A stretch of 48,727 bases of DNA from Photorhabdus bodei. GTDB taxonomy: Bacteria > Pseudomonadota > Gammaproteobacteria > Enterobacterales > Enterobacteriaceae. Shown in pieces: positions 34,962 to 44,388 of this stretch. The notes beneath the pieces are model-generated. The model was not told the DNA's origin. It saw only the letters and a program-made list of their open reading frames with translations, and ran no database searches. How positions within the stretch are numbered: the first letter of the stretch is position 1; each line of letters begins with the position of its first letter. Made by a program: the position numbers and the translations under genes. Location: positions 1-48,727 of the forward strand of contig NZ_NSCM01000038.1 of assembly GCF_003287735.1 (NCBI RefSeq), read 5' to 3'.

Positions 34962-36401
34962 TCAAACCAGACGCTTACGTTGGTTTGATGGCGGAATGGA
35001 TAACGACTCTCGATATTTTGCGACAGTCCGTCGGGCAACCATGATGCCTTGATCGGCTAGCATGCTCGTCAGTTTGCTGTCACTTAATGGTTTGGCGGGG
35101 TTCTCCGCTGCTACCAGTTTTTTCACCAAAGCCCGTATTGCAGTTGAAGAGGCTTCGCCTCCACTTTCTGTATTGACATGACTGGAGAAAAAATACTTCA
35201 ATTCAAAAATACCACGTGGGCTGTGCAGGAATTTCTGGGTAGTCACCCTGGAAATGGTGGATTCATGCATATCAACCTGGAAAGCAATGTCTGTCAAAAC
35301 CATAGGCTTCATATATTCTTCACCATGTTTAAAAAATTCCTGTTGCTGTTCTACAATACAACGCGCAACTTTCAGCAGAGTATCATTTCGGCTTTCCAGG
35401 CTTTTGATAAGCCACTTGGCCTCTTGTAGGTTATTACGGATAAACTGACTGTCACTTTCATTGCGCGTATGTTGCCCAAGCTCTGCATAATGCTGATTAA
35501 TGTGTAAACGGGGGATACTATCTGTATTCAATTCTACTTGCCAGTGTTCACTCTCTTTTCGAACCAGTACATCGGGGATGACATATTCTGATTCGCCAGT
35601 GTTTATTGCCAGGCCAGGCTTTGGTTCAAGTGACTGGATTAAATTTATAGCCTCTTTCAGTGTATCTTCTTTCAAGCGACTCAGACGGATTAAATTGCGG
35701 AAATCCCAATGACCTAATAACTCCAGATGTTCGCAAATGATCAGTCTCGCCTCTTTCAGATAAGGTGTTTCTGGTGGAAACATGGATAGTTGGACGAGTA
35801 GACAATCTTTTAAATCACGAGCAGCGACACCGATAGGATCAAAATGCTGTATCCGTTTGAGCACAGCCTCCACCTCTGTCAGAGTGAGTTGATTGTCGCC
35901 AATGCAGGTAAGGATATCTTCTAGTGATACAGTGAGATAGCCAGTGTCATCTACGGCATCAATGATTGATGTCGCAATCGCCGCCTCTATTTCCGTGAAA
36001 GGGGTCAACTCTGCCTGCCACATCAAATAGTCTTGCAGGGTTTGAACGGTTTCACCTTGGTAAAGTGGCAGTTCGTCGTCGTTATAGTCATTGCGTGTCC
36101 CGGAAGGTGTGCCAGCGGTGTAAATTTCATCCCAACTGGCATCCAGGGGTAACTCATCTGGCATATCCTTCTGTTGCAAGGCATCAAGCGTATCCATAGC
36201 TTCCGTTTCGTTATCGGGAAGTTCCTGATTGCCAATTTCCTGATAATCTTCATCCTGTTCAAGCAAAGGATTCATTTCTAACGCTTGTTGTATTTCCTGT
36301 TGGAGTTCAAGCGTAGAAAGTTGCAACAAACGAATAGCTTGTTGGAGCTGTGGTGTCATAGCCAGTTGTTGGCTAAGCCTGAGTTGCAAACTTTGCTTCA
36401 T
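34962..36401 (-). CDS. rpoN: RNA polymerase sigma-54 factor
   Basis: Sigma-54 directs RNA polymerase to -24/-12 promoters that need an AAA+ activator. The 479-aa protein has the Gln-rich region I (MKQSLQLRLSQQLAMTPQLQQAIRLLQ), an acidic region II, and the core-binding and HTH regions. The C-terminal RpoN box ARRTVAKYRE is intact. It follows lptB by 27 bp, as in E. coli. Confidence 0.98.
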   Translation of the reverse strand: MKQSLQLRLSQQLAMTPQLQQAIRLLQLSTLELQQEIQQALEMNPLLEQDEDYQEIGNQELPDNETEAMDTLDALQQKDMPDELPLDASWDEIYTAGTPSGTRNDYNDDELPLYQGETVQTLQDYLMWQAELTPFTEIEAAIATSIIDAVDDTGYLTVSLEDILTCIGDNQLTLTEVEAVLKRIQHFDPIGVAARDLKDCLLVQLSMFPPETPYLKEARLIICEHLELLGHWDFRNLIRLSRLKEDTLKEAINLIQSLEPKPGLAINTGESEYVIPDVLVRKESEHWQVELNTDSIPRLHINQHYAELGQHTRNESDSQFIRNNLQEAKWLIKSLESRNDTLLKVARCIVEQQQEFFKHGEEYMKPMVLTDIAFQVDMHESTISRVTTQKFLHSPRGIFELKYFFSSHVNTESGGEASSTAIRALVKKLVAAENPAKPLSDSKLTSMLADQGIMVARRTVAKYRESLSIPPSNQRKRLV

Positions 36402-36428
36402 AGCGTTAAATCAATTCTCCTGGCCGAA

Positions 36429-37154
36429 TTAGAGCCGGAAACCTTCGCCTAAATAAACGCGCTTCACCTGTTCATTATTAAGAATATCATTAGGTGTGCC
36501 GTGAGCAATCAGATGCCCTTGACTGACAATATAAGCACGTTCGCATACATCCAATGTTTCACGGACATTGTGGTCTGTGATAAGGACCCCTAGTCCATAA
36601 TCTCTCAAATGCTGAATAATCTTCTTGATATCGATGACTGAGATAGGATCTACGCCGGCGAAAGGCTCATCCAGCAAAATAAATTTAGGATTAGCTGCCA
36701 GCGCTCTGGCAATCTCTACGCGGCGACGTTCACCTCCGGAAAGTGATTGACCAAGATTGTCACGTAGGTGGCTGATATGAAACTCTTCCATCAGCTCTTC
36801 GGCACGTTCTTTCCGCTGTTCTTGAGTCAAATCCTGGCGGATCTCCAATACAGCCATCAGGTTGTCGAATACGCTTAGACGGCGGAAAATAGAAGCTTCC
36901 TGAGGCAAATAACCGATACCACGTCGTGCCCGTTCGTGAAGTGGCAGTAGGCTAATATCTTCATTATCAATGGTAATTGTCCCGGTATCCCGTGAAACGA
37001 TACCGACGACCATATAGAAAGTCGTCGTTTTCCCTGCACCGTTCGGACCAAGCAGGCCGACAATTTCGCCGGAGTTCACGTTTAGGCTGACATTTTCAAC
37101 GACCTTACGGCCTTTGTAAGCTTTTGCCAGGTTTTCTGCGTTTAGTATTGCCAT
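36429..37154 (-). CDS. lptB: LPS export ABC transporter ATP-binding protein LptB
   Basis: LptB powers LPS extraction from the inner membrane with LptFG and LptC. The 241 aa equal the E. coli length. Walker A is GPNGAGKTTTFY near residue 35, the signature is LSGGERRRVEIARALA near 139, and Walker B with the catalytic Glu is FILLDEPFAGVDP. A conserved switch His lies in ITDHNVRETL. The start is 6 bp after lptA. Confidence 0.98.
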   Translation of the reverse strand: MAILNAENLAKAYKGRKVVENVSLNVNSGEIVGLLGPNGAGKTTTFYMVVGIVSRDTGTITIDNEDISLLPLHERARRGIGYLPQEASIFRRLSVFDNLMAVLEIRQDLTQEQRKERAEELMEEFHISHLRDNLGQSLSGGERRRVEIARALAANPKFILLDEPFAGVDPISVIDIKKIIQHLRDYGLGVLITDHNVRETLDVCERAYIVSQGHLIAHGTPNDILNNEQVKRVYLGEGFRL

Positions 37155-37160
37155 ATATCG

Positions 37161-37706
37161 TTATTTACTCTTGTTGTTAACCCCAGGGCCTTCTTCTTGT
37201 AATTGAGAAGGTAGTAGGACGGTTGTCACTCGTTTACCTTTGTCACTAAACGCTTCCATTTGCTGAGTTGGGACTAGATAGGTGATACGGTCGCCTTTTA
37301 TATTGCTGTCTAACTGTTCCAAATAGGCATTGCCAGTGAGTGTAACCAGCTCTTTATCCATTTCGTAACGCATTTTGGAACCGCGGCCCTTGATTGGTTT
37401 GCCATTGTCCTGTAGTTGATAGAAGGTTACCGGATTGCCAAATGCTTCAATAACCATTTTCTTAGAATCGCCATCTGGGCGAGTCACAACAACTTTGTCA
37501 GCGCGGATATCGATAGAACCCTGTTTGACGATCACATCTTCTGTAAATGTGGCAGTGTTCCCTGTCATGTCAAGGGCTTGTTTAACAGAATCGATAGAAA
37601 TGGGTTTCTGTGTGTCATCTTTCAGTGCCATGGCGGGAAGACTGACTACAAAGATAGCACTGGCAATAAAAGCATTACGGATTCTGTTTTTCATGTTGGA
37701 TTTCAT
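37161..37706 (-). CDS. lptA: Periplasmic LPS-bridge protein LptA
   Basis: LptA polymerises into the periplasmic bridge that carries LPS from LptC to LptD. From the ATG at 37706 the product is 181 aa, with a cleavable signal peptide ending near SLPAMA. An OstA beta-jellyroll domain follows (VIVKQGSIDIRADKVVV; LTGNAYLEQLDSNIKGDRI). I choose 37706 because it gives a 32-bp overlap with lptC, the overlap known in E. coli. An upstream codon (37727) and ATG 37694 are alternatives. Confidence 0.95.
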   Translation of the reverse strand: MKSNMKNRIRNAFIASAIFVVSLPAMALKDDTQKPISIDSVKQALDMTGNTATFTEDVIVKQGSIDIRADKVVVTRPDGDSKKMVIEAFGNPVTFYQLQDNGKPIKGRGSKMRYEMDKELVTLTGNAYLEQLDSNIKGDRITYLVPTQQMEAFSDKGKRVTTVLLPSQLQEEGPGVNNKSK

Positions 37707-38253
37707 AGTAGGTGTTAACCTTTTCAATCAGTTCAGCGGTTTTGTTTCGCAGGTTGCCACGCATTTTCATACCGACGGATTTTAGCCCGACACCAATCAG
37801 TGTGACCTGATCGTCAGATGAAACATCCTGAGTGACCAGGTTGATGATAGCGTTCTCTGTAGTAATACGTTGTAATTGTGACGTATTAGTCAGACTGTCA
37901 ACCTGTACGTCTCCGTAAAGATAGAGCATTTTGTCATTAGTTAGTTTGGCTTTGTTAGCACGAACTGTCCATGTAGCAATGGCGTTTGAGTCATAAGTAA
38001 TTAATACCGGTTTGGTAAACCAGGTAAGTTTTGACTCTGCATAGTTCTGGACGTCATCAGCGACCAGTTTATACGTCAGTTTTCCCGTAGGGTCATAAAC
38101 AAAAGTTATAGCTTCCTGACTTTGATAGGTTGGCTGACTGTTATCTGTGGCAGAAGATGATTTAATCTCATCTGAATTAGACAAGTTCCAGCCAATTAAC
38201 GCCAGGATGATTAATACCAGTGTTATCACCAACCAGGATTTGATTCTATCCAT
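37675..38253 (-). CDS. lptC: LPS export membrane protein LptC
   Basis: LptC is a bitopic protein that receives LPS from LptB2FG and passes it to LptA. The 192-aa protein (E. coli 191) has one N-terminal membrane helix (about residues 7-25) and a periplasmic jellyroll with FVYDPTGKLTYKLVADDV and TENAIINLVTQDVSSDD. It lies between kdsC and lptA, overlapping lptA by 32 bp. Confidence 0.96.
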   Translation of the reverse strand: MDRIKSWLVITLVLIILALIGWNLSNSDEIKSSSATDNSQPTYQSQEAITFVYDPTGKLTYKLVADDVQNYAESKLTWFTKPVLITYDSNAIATWTVRANKAKLTNDKMLYLYGDVQVDSLTNTSQLQRITTENAIINLVTQDVSSDDQVTLIGVGLKSVGMKMRGNLRNKTAELIEKVNTYYEIQHEKQNP

Positions 38254-38273
38254 TCTCGTTTCACTTCAACCTA

Positions 38274-38837
38274 CTATATTGATAATCCTTTGGCCTCTTC
38301 CAGCTTATTCTGAGCAAAAAGCACCAAATCACAAAGTTCCCTTACCGCACCGTGTCCCCCTGTAATTTGGGTGACATAATGCGCTTTTGGTAAGAGTAAT
38401 GGATGTGCATCCGCCACAGCGACGGATAACCCCACTTGTTCCATGACAGGCCAGTCAATCAGATCATCACCAATATAAGCAACCTGTTCTGGTTTTAATC
38501 CCAGTTTATCTAACAATTCTTTGTACGCCAAAACCTTATCACTTTGTCCTTGGTAAAGATGTGTAATACCCAAGGTGTTTGCTCGATCTTCCAGCAATTT
38601 TGCTTTACGGCCGGTAATAATAGCGACTTCGATTCCTGAAGTAATTAAGCAGCGAATTCCGTAACCATCTCTAACATTAAATGTTTTTAATTCTTCACCG
38701 TTATTGCCCATATAGATCCGGCCATCGGACATAACACCGTCAACATCGCAAATCAGTAAGCGGATTTTACGGGCTTTTTCAATAACGTCTTTATTAACTG
38801 GACCATAACAGGTGTCTAAATAAACTAATTGGCTCAT
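38274..38837 (-). CDS. kdsC: 3-deoxy-D-manno-octulosonate 8-phosphate phosphatase KdsC
   Basis: KdsC dephosphorylates Kdo-8-phosphate in the Kdo pathway for the LPS inner core. The 187-aa HAD-family protein has motif I LLICDVDGVMSDG near residue 28, GYGIRCLITSGIEVAIITGR near 58-77 and motif IV YIGDDLIDWPVME. It is a capless C0-type HAD. It lies 17 bp after kdsD in the kdsD-kdsC-lptCAB order. Confidence 0.97.
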   Translation of the reverse strand: MSQLVYLDTCYGPVNKDVIEKARKIRLLICDVDGVMSDGRIYMGNNGEELKTFNVRDGYGIRCLITSGIEVAIITGRKAKLLEDRANTLGITHLYQGQSDKVLAYKELLDKLGLKPEQVAYIGDDLIDWPVMEQVGLSVAVADAHPLLLPKAHYVTQITGGHGAVRELCDLVLFAQNKLEEAKGLSI

Positions 38838-38854
38838 TAAGGCGTTTTCTCCGG

Positions 38855-39823
38855 TTACACCACACCAGCTTGTAGCAGGTCATGCATATGTAATACACCA
38901 AGCAGTTTATTGTCCTCTGCAACCAATAAGGACGTGATATGGTGTGACTGCATTAAGTTCAATGCATCAACTGCAAGGGCATTTGGTTTGATGCGGATGC
39001 CACCTGTTGTCATAACATCTGAAATTTTGACATTGTACAAATCGACGCCCATATCAAACACTCGCCGTAAGTCACCATCAGTAAAAATACCATCAATATA
39101 CATATTTTCATCGCAAATGACGGTCATCCCCAGTTTTTGTCGGGTGATTTCGAGCAGTGCTTCGCGTAAGGTGGCGTGACGATTAACCTTTGGAATATCA
39201 TCGCCTGTATTCATCAAATCACTCACCAGTAGCAGAAGTTTGCGTCCAAGAGTGCCGCCTGGATGTGATAGCGCGAAATCTTCAGCAGTAAAGCCGCGTG
39301 CCTGGAGCAATGCAACCGCTAAAGCATCACCCATAACCAGTGTTGCGGTGGTACTGGTTGTAGGAGCCAAACCTAGCGGACAAGCTTCCTGCGGGACTTT
39401 GATACACAGGTGGATATCGGCGGCTTTTCCCATATTACTGTTGTAATTGTTAGTCATGCAGATAAGCGGGATTTTTTGGCGTTTTAATGCGGGAATCAGC
39501 GACAAAATTTCACTGGATTCACCCGAATTTGAGATGGCTAAAACAATGTCTTTAGGTGTGATCATGCCGAGATCGCCGTGGCTGGCTTCTCCCGGATGAA
39601 CGAAAAAGGATGGTGTACCGGTGCTGGCGAAAGTGGCGGCAATTTTACACCCGATATGGCCGGATTTACCCATCCCCATGACAATCACTTTACCTTCGCA
39701 GTTGAATATCAGTTCACAGATACGGTCAAAATCTCCGTTTATATGTTGTTCAAGTTCTGTTAATCCATCACGTTCTATGTGTAATACTTTTTTACCCGCT
39801 TGCTGAAAATCAATCTTAGGCAT
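38855..39823 (-). CDS. kdsD: Arabinose-5-phosphate isomerase KdsD
   Basis: KdsD converts ribulose 5-phosphate to arabinose 5-phosphate, the first step to Kdo. The 322-aa protein has an SIS domain (VIVMGMGKSGHIGCKIAATF, HPGEASHGDLGMI, ISNSGESSEILSLIP) and two CBS domains from about residue 205 (MNTGDDIPKVNR; VMTTGGIRIKP). It is slightly shorter than E. coli KdsD (328). It follows yrbG by 23 bp. Confidence 0.97.
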   Translation of the reverse strand: MPKIDFQQAGKKVLHIERDGLTELEQHINGDFDRICELIFNCEGKVIVMGMGKSGHIGCKIAATFASTGTPSFFVHPGEASHGDLGMITPKDIVLAISNSGESSEILSLIPALKRQKIPLICMTNNYNSNMGKAADIHLCIKVPQEACPLGLAPTTSTTATLVMGDALAVALLQARGFTAEDFALSHPGGTLGRKLLLLVSDLMNTGDDIPKVNRHATLREALLEITRQKLGMTVICDENMYIDGIFTDGDLRRVFDMGVDLYNVKISDVMTTGGIRIKPNALAVDALNLMQSHHITSLLVAEDNKLLGVLHMHDLLQAGVV

Positions 39824-39846
39824 TTCTTTTTCCTACTCATTCGTGT

Positions 39847-40821
39847 TTATTCAATGCTGTAATTGGAAATAAACAGTACGATAAAATAAGCGATAAAGCA
39901 GCTTAATAACAGGACACCTTTAAATCGGTTTAATCGGTGTTTACGACCCAGACAAAATGCAGTAAATATTATGCTGGCTACCATCATTACCCAAAAGTCA
40001 CGATGGAAAGATTCAGGTGAAATGGCGGCTGGTGAGAGTAATGCGGGAAGGCCCAAAACAATTGATATATTGAATATATTCGAACCTATAATATTTCCAA
40101 ATGCAATGTCATCTTCGCCTTTGAATGCTGCGGCAATAGAGGTTGCTAATTCTGGCAGGCTGGTACCGACCGCAAGCACGGTAAGCCCGATAACTAATTC
40201 ACTGATGCCATAAATGCGGGCAATAACAGTTGCATTATCAATAACCATACGAGTTGCCATAGGTAAAATAAGTAACCCTAATAGAATCCAAAGTAGGGCA
40301 ATGTGTTTATTGCCTTCGACCGGTAATTCCGCGGCCTGTTCTTGCGTATAAATATCCGCTTCGGCACGGCGCGGTAGAGCAACCATTTTTATCATCAGTA
40401 AGATATACACTATGGCGGAAGCGAGTAATACCAACCCATCCATCCGGCTGAGATAGTGATCACTCATTAAATAACCACAGAAGACGGTGAGCAGTAGCAT
40501 CAACAGCAGTTCCTGCCGCAGGATATCTGATTTTACTTCCATTGGGCGAATAAATGCAGCAGCACCGGGTATTAGTAGCAGATTAGTAATGTTGGAGCCA
40601 ATAACATTACCCACGGCCATATCAGGTTGACTATCTAGCATTGCAGTAACTGAAACCATTAATTCTGGTAGAGAAGTTCCAATGCCAACAATGGTAATAC
40701 CAATAATAAATGGAGGCAGTCCCAGAGTACGGGCAAAAATTGCAGCACCATATACTAATCTATCGGAACCATATACCAGTAAAATCAACCCGGCAATTAG
40801 AAGTAAAAAGGTCAGAAGCAT
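39847..40821 (-). CDS. yrbG: Calcium/sodium antiporter family protein YrbG
   Basis: This 324-aa inner-membrane protein of the CaCA family has about ten hydrophobic segments. It carries the two inverted alpha-repeat motifs IVGIGTSLPELMVSV (about residue 45) and AVGTSLPELATSI (about 215). Matching AVGNVIGSNITNLLLI and AFGNIIGSNIFNISIV segments accompany them. The acidic residues needed for ion binding are present. The transport role of E. coli YrbG is not settled. It is the first gene of the kds-lpt-rpoN run and is divergent from mlaF. Confidence 0.94.
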   Translation of the reverse strand: MLLTFLLLIAGLILLVYGSDRLVYGAAIFARTLGLPPFIIGITIVGIGTSLPELMVSVTAMLDSQPDMAVGNVIGSNITNLLLIPGAAAFIRPMEVKSDILRQELLLMLLLTVFCGYLMSDHYLSRMDGLVLLASAIVYILLMIKMVALPRRAEADIYTQEQAAELPVEGNKHIALLWILLGLLILPMATRMVIDNATVIARIYGISELVIGLTVLAVGTSLPELATSIAAAFKGEDDIAFGNIIGSNIFNISIVLGLPALLSPAAISPESFHRDFWVMMVASIIFTAFCLGRKHRLNRFKGVLLLSCFIAYFIVLFISNYSIE

Positions 40822-41049
40822 GAAGCGTCCCTTGTAAGGTATATTCCGAATTAATGTTAACGCTGGTTGATTTTCTAAACAAAAATTGTCTGCCCAGTTA
40901 GATGGGACATATTCTGACGGCGGTGGATAGAAAAGTAAAATTTGTCATCACATTAATGGCGAAAATTTTCCCGTTTTTTTGTAGTATATATGATTAATAT
41001 ATGAACCAAATATTAAAGCCAATTTATTAACCGTTAAGGGCTATCAATA

Positions 41050-41853
41050 ATGAATCAACAGACAGCAAATCTCATCGAGATCCGTGGTATGTATTTTACC
41101 CGTGGTAACCGTTTGATTTTTGCTGATATTAATCTAGTTGTGCCTAGAGGAAAAGTCACTGCAATCATGGGGCCTTCTGGGATAGGGAAAACGACACTAT
41201 TACGATTAATTGGTGGTCAGTTACGTCCTGAACGCGGAGAGATCTGGTTTGATGGTGACAATATTCCTGCTTTATCCCGTTCTCACTTGTATGCTGCTCG
41301 CAAGAAGATGAGTATGCTGTTTCAATCTGGGGCATTATTCACTGATCTCAATGTCTTTGAGAACGTTGCTTTTCCGCTGCGTGAACATACGAATCTGCCT
41401 GAAGAAATTATACAGACCACGGTAATGATGAAATTAGAGGCGGTAGGGTTACGTGGTGCCGCGAATTTGATGCCTTCCGAACTTTCCGGTGGTATGGCAA
41501 GGCGTGCGGCTCTGGCTCGTGCTATTGCACTTGATCCTGATCTGATTATGTTTGATGAGCCTTTTGTTGGTCAGGACCCGATTACGATGGGGGTTTTGGT
41601 GAAGTTGATTGATGAGCTGAATAAGGCACTTGGCGTTACCTGTGTGGTTGTTTCCCACGATGTACCGGAAGTTCTGAGCATTGCGGATTACGCTTATATT
41701 ATCGCTGAACAACAGATTATTGCCGAGGGTACAGCTCAACAGTTGCATTCTAATTCTGATAGGCGAGTACGGCAATTTCTGGATGGTATTGCTGACGGGC
41801 CGGTACCTTTCCGTTTCCCGGCAGGGGATTATAAAACTGAGTTATTAGGATAA
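41050..41853 (+). CDS. mlaF: Phospholipid ABC transporter ATP-binding protein MlaF
   Basis: MlaF drives the MlaFEDB inner-membrane complex that maintains outer-membrane lipid asymmetry. The 267-aa ATPase has Walker A GPSGIGKTTLLRL near residue 42, the signature LSGGMARRAALARA near 148 and Walker B LIMFDEPFVGQDP. A TAAGGG Shine-Dalgarno precedes the ATG. It heads mlaFEDCB; mlaE starts 4 bp after its stop. Confidence 0.97.
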   Translation: MNQQTANLIEIRGMYFTRGNRLIFADINLVVPRGKVTAIMGPSGIGKTTLLRLIGGQLRPERGEIWFDGDNIPALSRSHLYAARKKMSMLFQSGALFTDLNVFENVAFPLREHTNLPEEIIQTTVMMKLEAVGLRGAANLMPSELSGGMARRAALARAIALDPDLIMFDEPFVGQDPITMGVLVKLIDELNKALGVTCVVVSHDVPEVLSIADYAYIIAEQQIIAEGTAQQLHSNSDRRVRQFLDGIADGPVPFRFPAGDYKTELLG

Positions 41854-41857
41854 TGGG

Positions 41858-42646
41858 ATGTTAATGTTAACACAGGCGCTGGCGGCACTTGGCCGACGGG
41901 CCATTGAGGTGTTTGCCTCTTTTGGCCGTGCGGGTTTTATGCTTTTCCGCGCGATAATTGGCAAGCCAGAACCCGCCAGACAATGGCCGTTACTCCGACA
42001 GCAGCTTTACAGCGTGGGTGTTCGGTCATTATTGATTATTATCGTTTCAGGGCTGTTTATTGGCATGGTGCTTGGCCTACAGGGGTATCTGGTACTGACA
42101 ACATACAGCGCGGAAGCCAGTCTTGGTATGATGGTGGCGATATCTCTGTTGCGTGAATTGGGGCCGGTGGTCACGGCACTGTTGTTTGCTGGTCGGGCAG
42201 GATCAGCCCTGACCGCAGAAATCGGTTTGATGAAAGCCACGGAGCAAATTTCCAGCTTGGAGATGATGGCGGTAGATCCATTACGGCGTGTGATAGCGCC
42301 CCGTTTTTGGGCCGGGTTTATCAGTATGCCGCTATTATCCTTGATTTTTGTAGCGGTAGGTATTTGGGGCGGTGCGATGGTTGGTGTTGATTGGAAGGGG
42401 ATTGACAGTGGCTTCTTCTGGTCTTCCATGCAGTCTGCTATCGAGTGGCAGAAAGATTTGCTGAATTGTTTTATTAAAAGTGTCGTTTTCGCCATTACTG
42501 TGACCTGGATTGCTCTATTCAATGGTTATGATGCGATCCCGACTTCGGAAGGGATCAGCCGAGCAACGACCAGAACGGTGGTTCATGCGTCGTTAACGGT
42601 TTTAGGTTTGGATTTTGTGCTGACAGCACTCATGTTTGGGAACTAA
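41858..42646 (+). CDS. mlaE: Phospholipid ABC transporter permease MlaE
   Basis: MlaE is the membrane permease of the Mla complex. The 262-aa protein has five or so hydrophobic segments. Conserved stretches are RELGPVVTALLFAGRAGSALTAEIG near residue 100 and the coupling-helix region MKATEQISSLEMMAVDP. E. coli MlaE is 260 aa. mlaD begins 4 bp after the stop. Confidence 0.97.
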   Translation: MLMLTQALAALGRRAIEVFASFGRAGFMLFRAIIGKPEPARQWPLLRQQLYSVGVRSLLIIIVSGLFIGMVLGLQGYLVLTTYSAEASLGMMVAISLLRELGPVVTALLFAGRAGSALTAEIGLMKATEQISSLEMMAVDPLRRVIAPRFWAGFISMPLLSLIFVAVGIWGGAMVGVDWKGIDSGFFWSSMQSAIEWQKDLLNCFIKSVVFAITVTWIALFNGYDAIPTSEGISRATTRTVVHASLTVLGLDFVLTALMFGN

Positions 42647-42650
42647 GCCA

Positions 42651-43157
42651 ATGCAAAGCAAGAAAAGTGAAATTTGGGTTGGATTTTTTGTCTTGATTGC
42701 ACTGGCTGCAATCGTCTTTTTATGCCTAAAAGTGGCAGACATTAAATCGGTAGGCAACCAGCCAACTTACCGTTTGTACGCAACTTTTGACAATATTGGT
42801 GGCCTGAAAGTGCGTTCACCGGTAAAAATTGGAGGTGTGGTGATTGGTCGTGTTGCAAGTATCTCTCTTGATGAAAAAACTTATACGCCGCAAGTGGCAC
42901 TGGATATTATGAAGCAATATGACCGTATCCCTGATACCAGTTCTCTTTCCATTCGTACTTCTGGCCTATTAGGTGAACAATATATTGCCTTGAATATAGG
43001 GTTTGAAGATCCCGATATGGACACCCGTATTCTGAAAGAGGGTGATCGCGTACAGGATACCAAATCAGCAATAGTACTTGAGGATCTCATCGGCCAGTTC
43101 TTATATAAGAGTGGTGATAATGTCCAAAGTGGGGCAGAGCACACGCCGACACCCTAG
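42651..43157 (+). CDS. mlaD: Mla complex MCE-domain substrate-binding protein MlaD
   Basis: MlaD forms a periplasmic hexameric ring through which phospholipids pass. From the ATG at 42651 (MQSKKSEIWVGFFV) it is 168 aa, with one N-terminal membrane anchor and an MCE domain. The MCE motif is YATFDNIGGLKVRSPVKIGG, followed by LSIRTSGLLGEQYIALN. The C-terminal tail is about 15 residues shorter than in E. coli (183). An in-frame GTG-type extension upstream is rejected. Confidence 0.95.
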   Translation: MQSKKSEIWVGFFVLIALAAIVFLCLKVADIKSVGNQPTYRLYATFDNIGGLKVRSPVKIGGVVIGRVASISLDEKTYTPQVALDIMKQYDRIPDTSSLSIRTSGLLGEQYIALNIGFEDPDMDTRILKEGDRVQDTKSAIVLEDLIGQFLYKSGDNVQSGAEHTPTP

Positions 43158-43190
43158 CCAGCAACTGAATATCATTAAGAGGAACCCATT

Positions 43191-43820
43191 ATGTTGAAGA
43201 GATTATTAATGGTGGCGCTATTGGTTTTTGCGCCATTAGCGAGCGCGGTTGATCAAACGAATCCTTATAAGCTGATGCAGGATGCGGCGGAAAAGACTTT
43301 TACTCGTTTGAAAAACAGCCAATCACAAATTCGTCAAAACCCAGATTATCTGCGTAAAGTGGTGAAAGAGGAGCTACTGCCTTATGTCCATATCAAATAC
43401 GCAGGGGCATTGGTTCTGGGGAAATACTATAAAGATACGACTCCAGAGCAGCGCAAGGCTTATTTTGTTGCATTTGAATCTTATCTTGAGCAGGCCTATG
43501 GGCAGGCTTTGGCAATGTATCATAATCAAACTTACCAGATTGACCCTGAAAAGCCGTTAGGGGACAGCAATGTTATTGCTATTCGTGTCACTATTATCGA
43601 TTCGAATGGCCGTCCTCCTGTCCGTCTTGATTTCCAATGGCGCAAAAACAGCAAAACTGGTTACTGGCAGGCATTTGATATGATTGCAGAGGGCGTCAGT
43701 ATGATTACGACTAAACAGAGTGAATGGGCCTCTATCTTGCGTCAGCAAGGTATTGATGGCTTAACTAAGCAGCTTGAAATCAGTGCCCGTCAGCCAATTA
43801 CTCTGGAAGAGAAAAAATAA
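43191..43820 (+). CDS. mlaC: Periplasmic phospholipid-binding protein MlaC
   Basis: MlaC ferries phospholipids between MlaA-OmpC at the outer membrane and MlaFEDB. The 209-aa precursor has a signal peptide (MLKRLLMVALLVFAPLASA, cleavage near residue 19). The Tol-Tol-Ttg2-type fold contains LPYVHIKYAGALVLGKYYK and FDMIAEGVSMITTKQSEWASIL. GAGGAAC precedes the ATG. It is 33 bp after mlaD and 1 bp before mlaB. Confidence 0.96.
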   Translation: MLKRLLMVALLVFAPLASAVDQTNPYKLMQDAAEKTFTRLKNSQSQIRQNPDYLRKVVKEELLPYVHIKYAGALVLGKYYKDTTPEQRKAYFVAFESYLEQAYGQALAMYHNQTYQIDPEKPLGDSNVIAIRVTIIDSNGRPPVRLDFQWRKNSKTGYWQAFDMIAEGVSMITTKQSEWASILRQQGIDGLTKQLEISARQPITLEEKK

Positions 43821-43821
43821 G

Positions 43822-44115
43822 ATGGCTGAGAGTCTGATCTGGGAAAAAATAGGGCAAACCTTGATTCTCAAGGGCACTTTGGATCGTAATAGTTTGCTTC
43901 CTCTCTGGCAGCAAAAAGAGAAATTATTGGCTGATATTGACAGCATCAATGTGTCACAACTTGAATATGTGGATTCTACCGGGTTAGCTCTTTTAGTCCG
44001 TTTCAAGCATCATATGCAAAAGAGAGGGGATAAATTGCGCTTTTCTGGCATTGATGAACGGCTTAACACCCTGATTAAGCTCTATGATCTGCAAGAAATG
44101 ATCATTGATAGCTAA
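43822..44115 (+). CDS. mlaB: STAS-domain protein MlaB of the Mla complex
   Basis: MlaB binds MlaF and is needed for assembly and activity of the transporter. From the ATG at 43822 (MAESLIWEKIGQTL) it has 97 aa, the E. coli length. The STAS core includes QLEYVDSTGLALLVRF, with the conserved Ser-Thr pair near residue 52. An extension back into mlaC is rejected. An ERIC repeat and a terminator follow. Confidence 0.94.
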   Translation: MAESLIWEKIGQTLILKGTLDRNSLLPLWQQKEKLLADIDSINVSQLEYVDSTGLALLVRFKHHMQKRGDKLRFSGIDERLNTLIKLYDLQEMIIDS

Positions 44116-44141
44116 CCGATAATCTCATTAATTATCTGTAC

Positions 44142-44266
44142 ATACCCTATGGATTTCAAGATGGATCGCGACGGCAAGGGAGAGAATCCCCGGGAGCATA
44201 GGTAACGATGTGACCGGGGTGAGCGAGTGCAGCCAACAAAGAGGCAACTTGAAAGATAACGGGTAT
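44142..44266. repeat. ERIC repeat, copy 3
   Basis: This 125-bp copy lies 26 bp after mlaB. It differs from copies 1 and 2 by a few substitutions (for example gatggatcgcgacgg and gagagaatcccc). It directly precedes a strong terminator, so the mlaB transcript would end in two successive hairpins. Confidence 0.9.
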
Positions 44267-44272
44267 AATCAG

Positions 44273-44307
44273 CGCCCTTGTAAGCAGAAATATTACAAGG
44301 GCGTTTT
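44273..44307 (+). terminator. Rho-independent terminator of mlaFEDCB
   Basis: CGCCCTTGTAA pairs perfectly with TTACAAGGGCG across a nine-base loop, followed by TTTT. It separates the mla operon from ibaG-murA. Confidence 0.9.
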
Positions 44308-44388
44308 CATAGTTTAAGAATAAGCAGGATTCTATTAGGATAGATGGCTGTCTATTATTTATTTCTAACTACAGAACATTGAGCAATT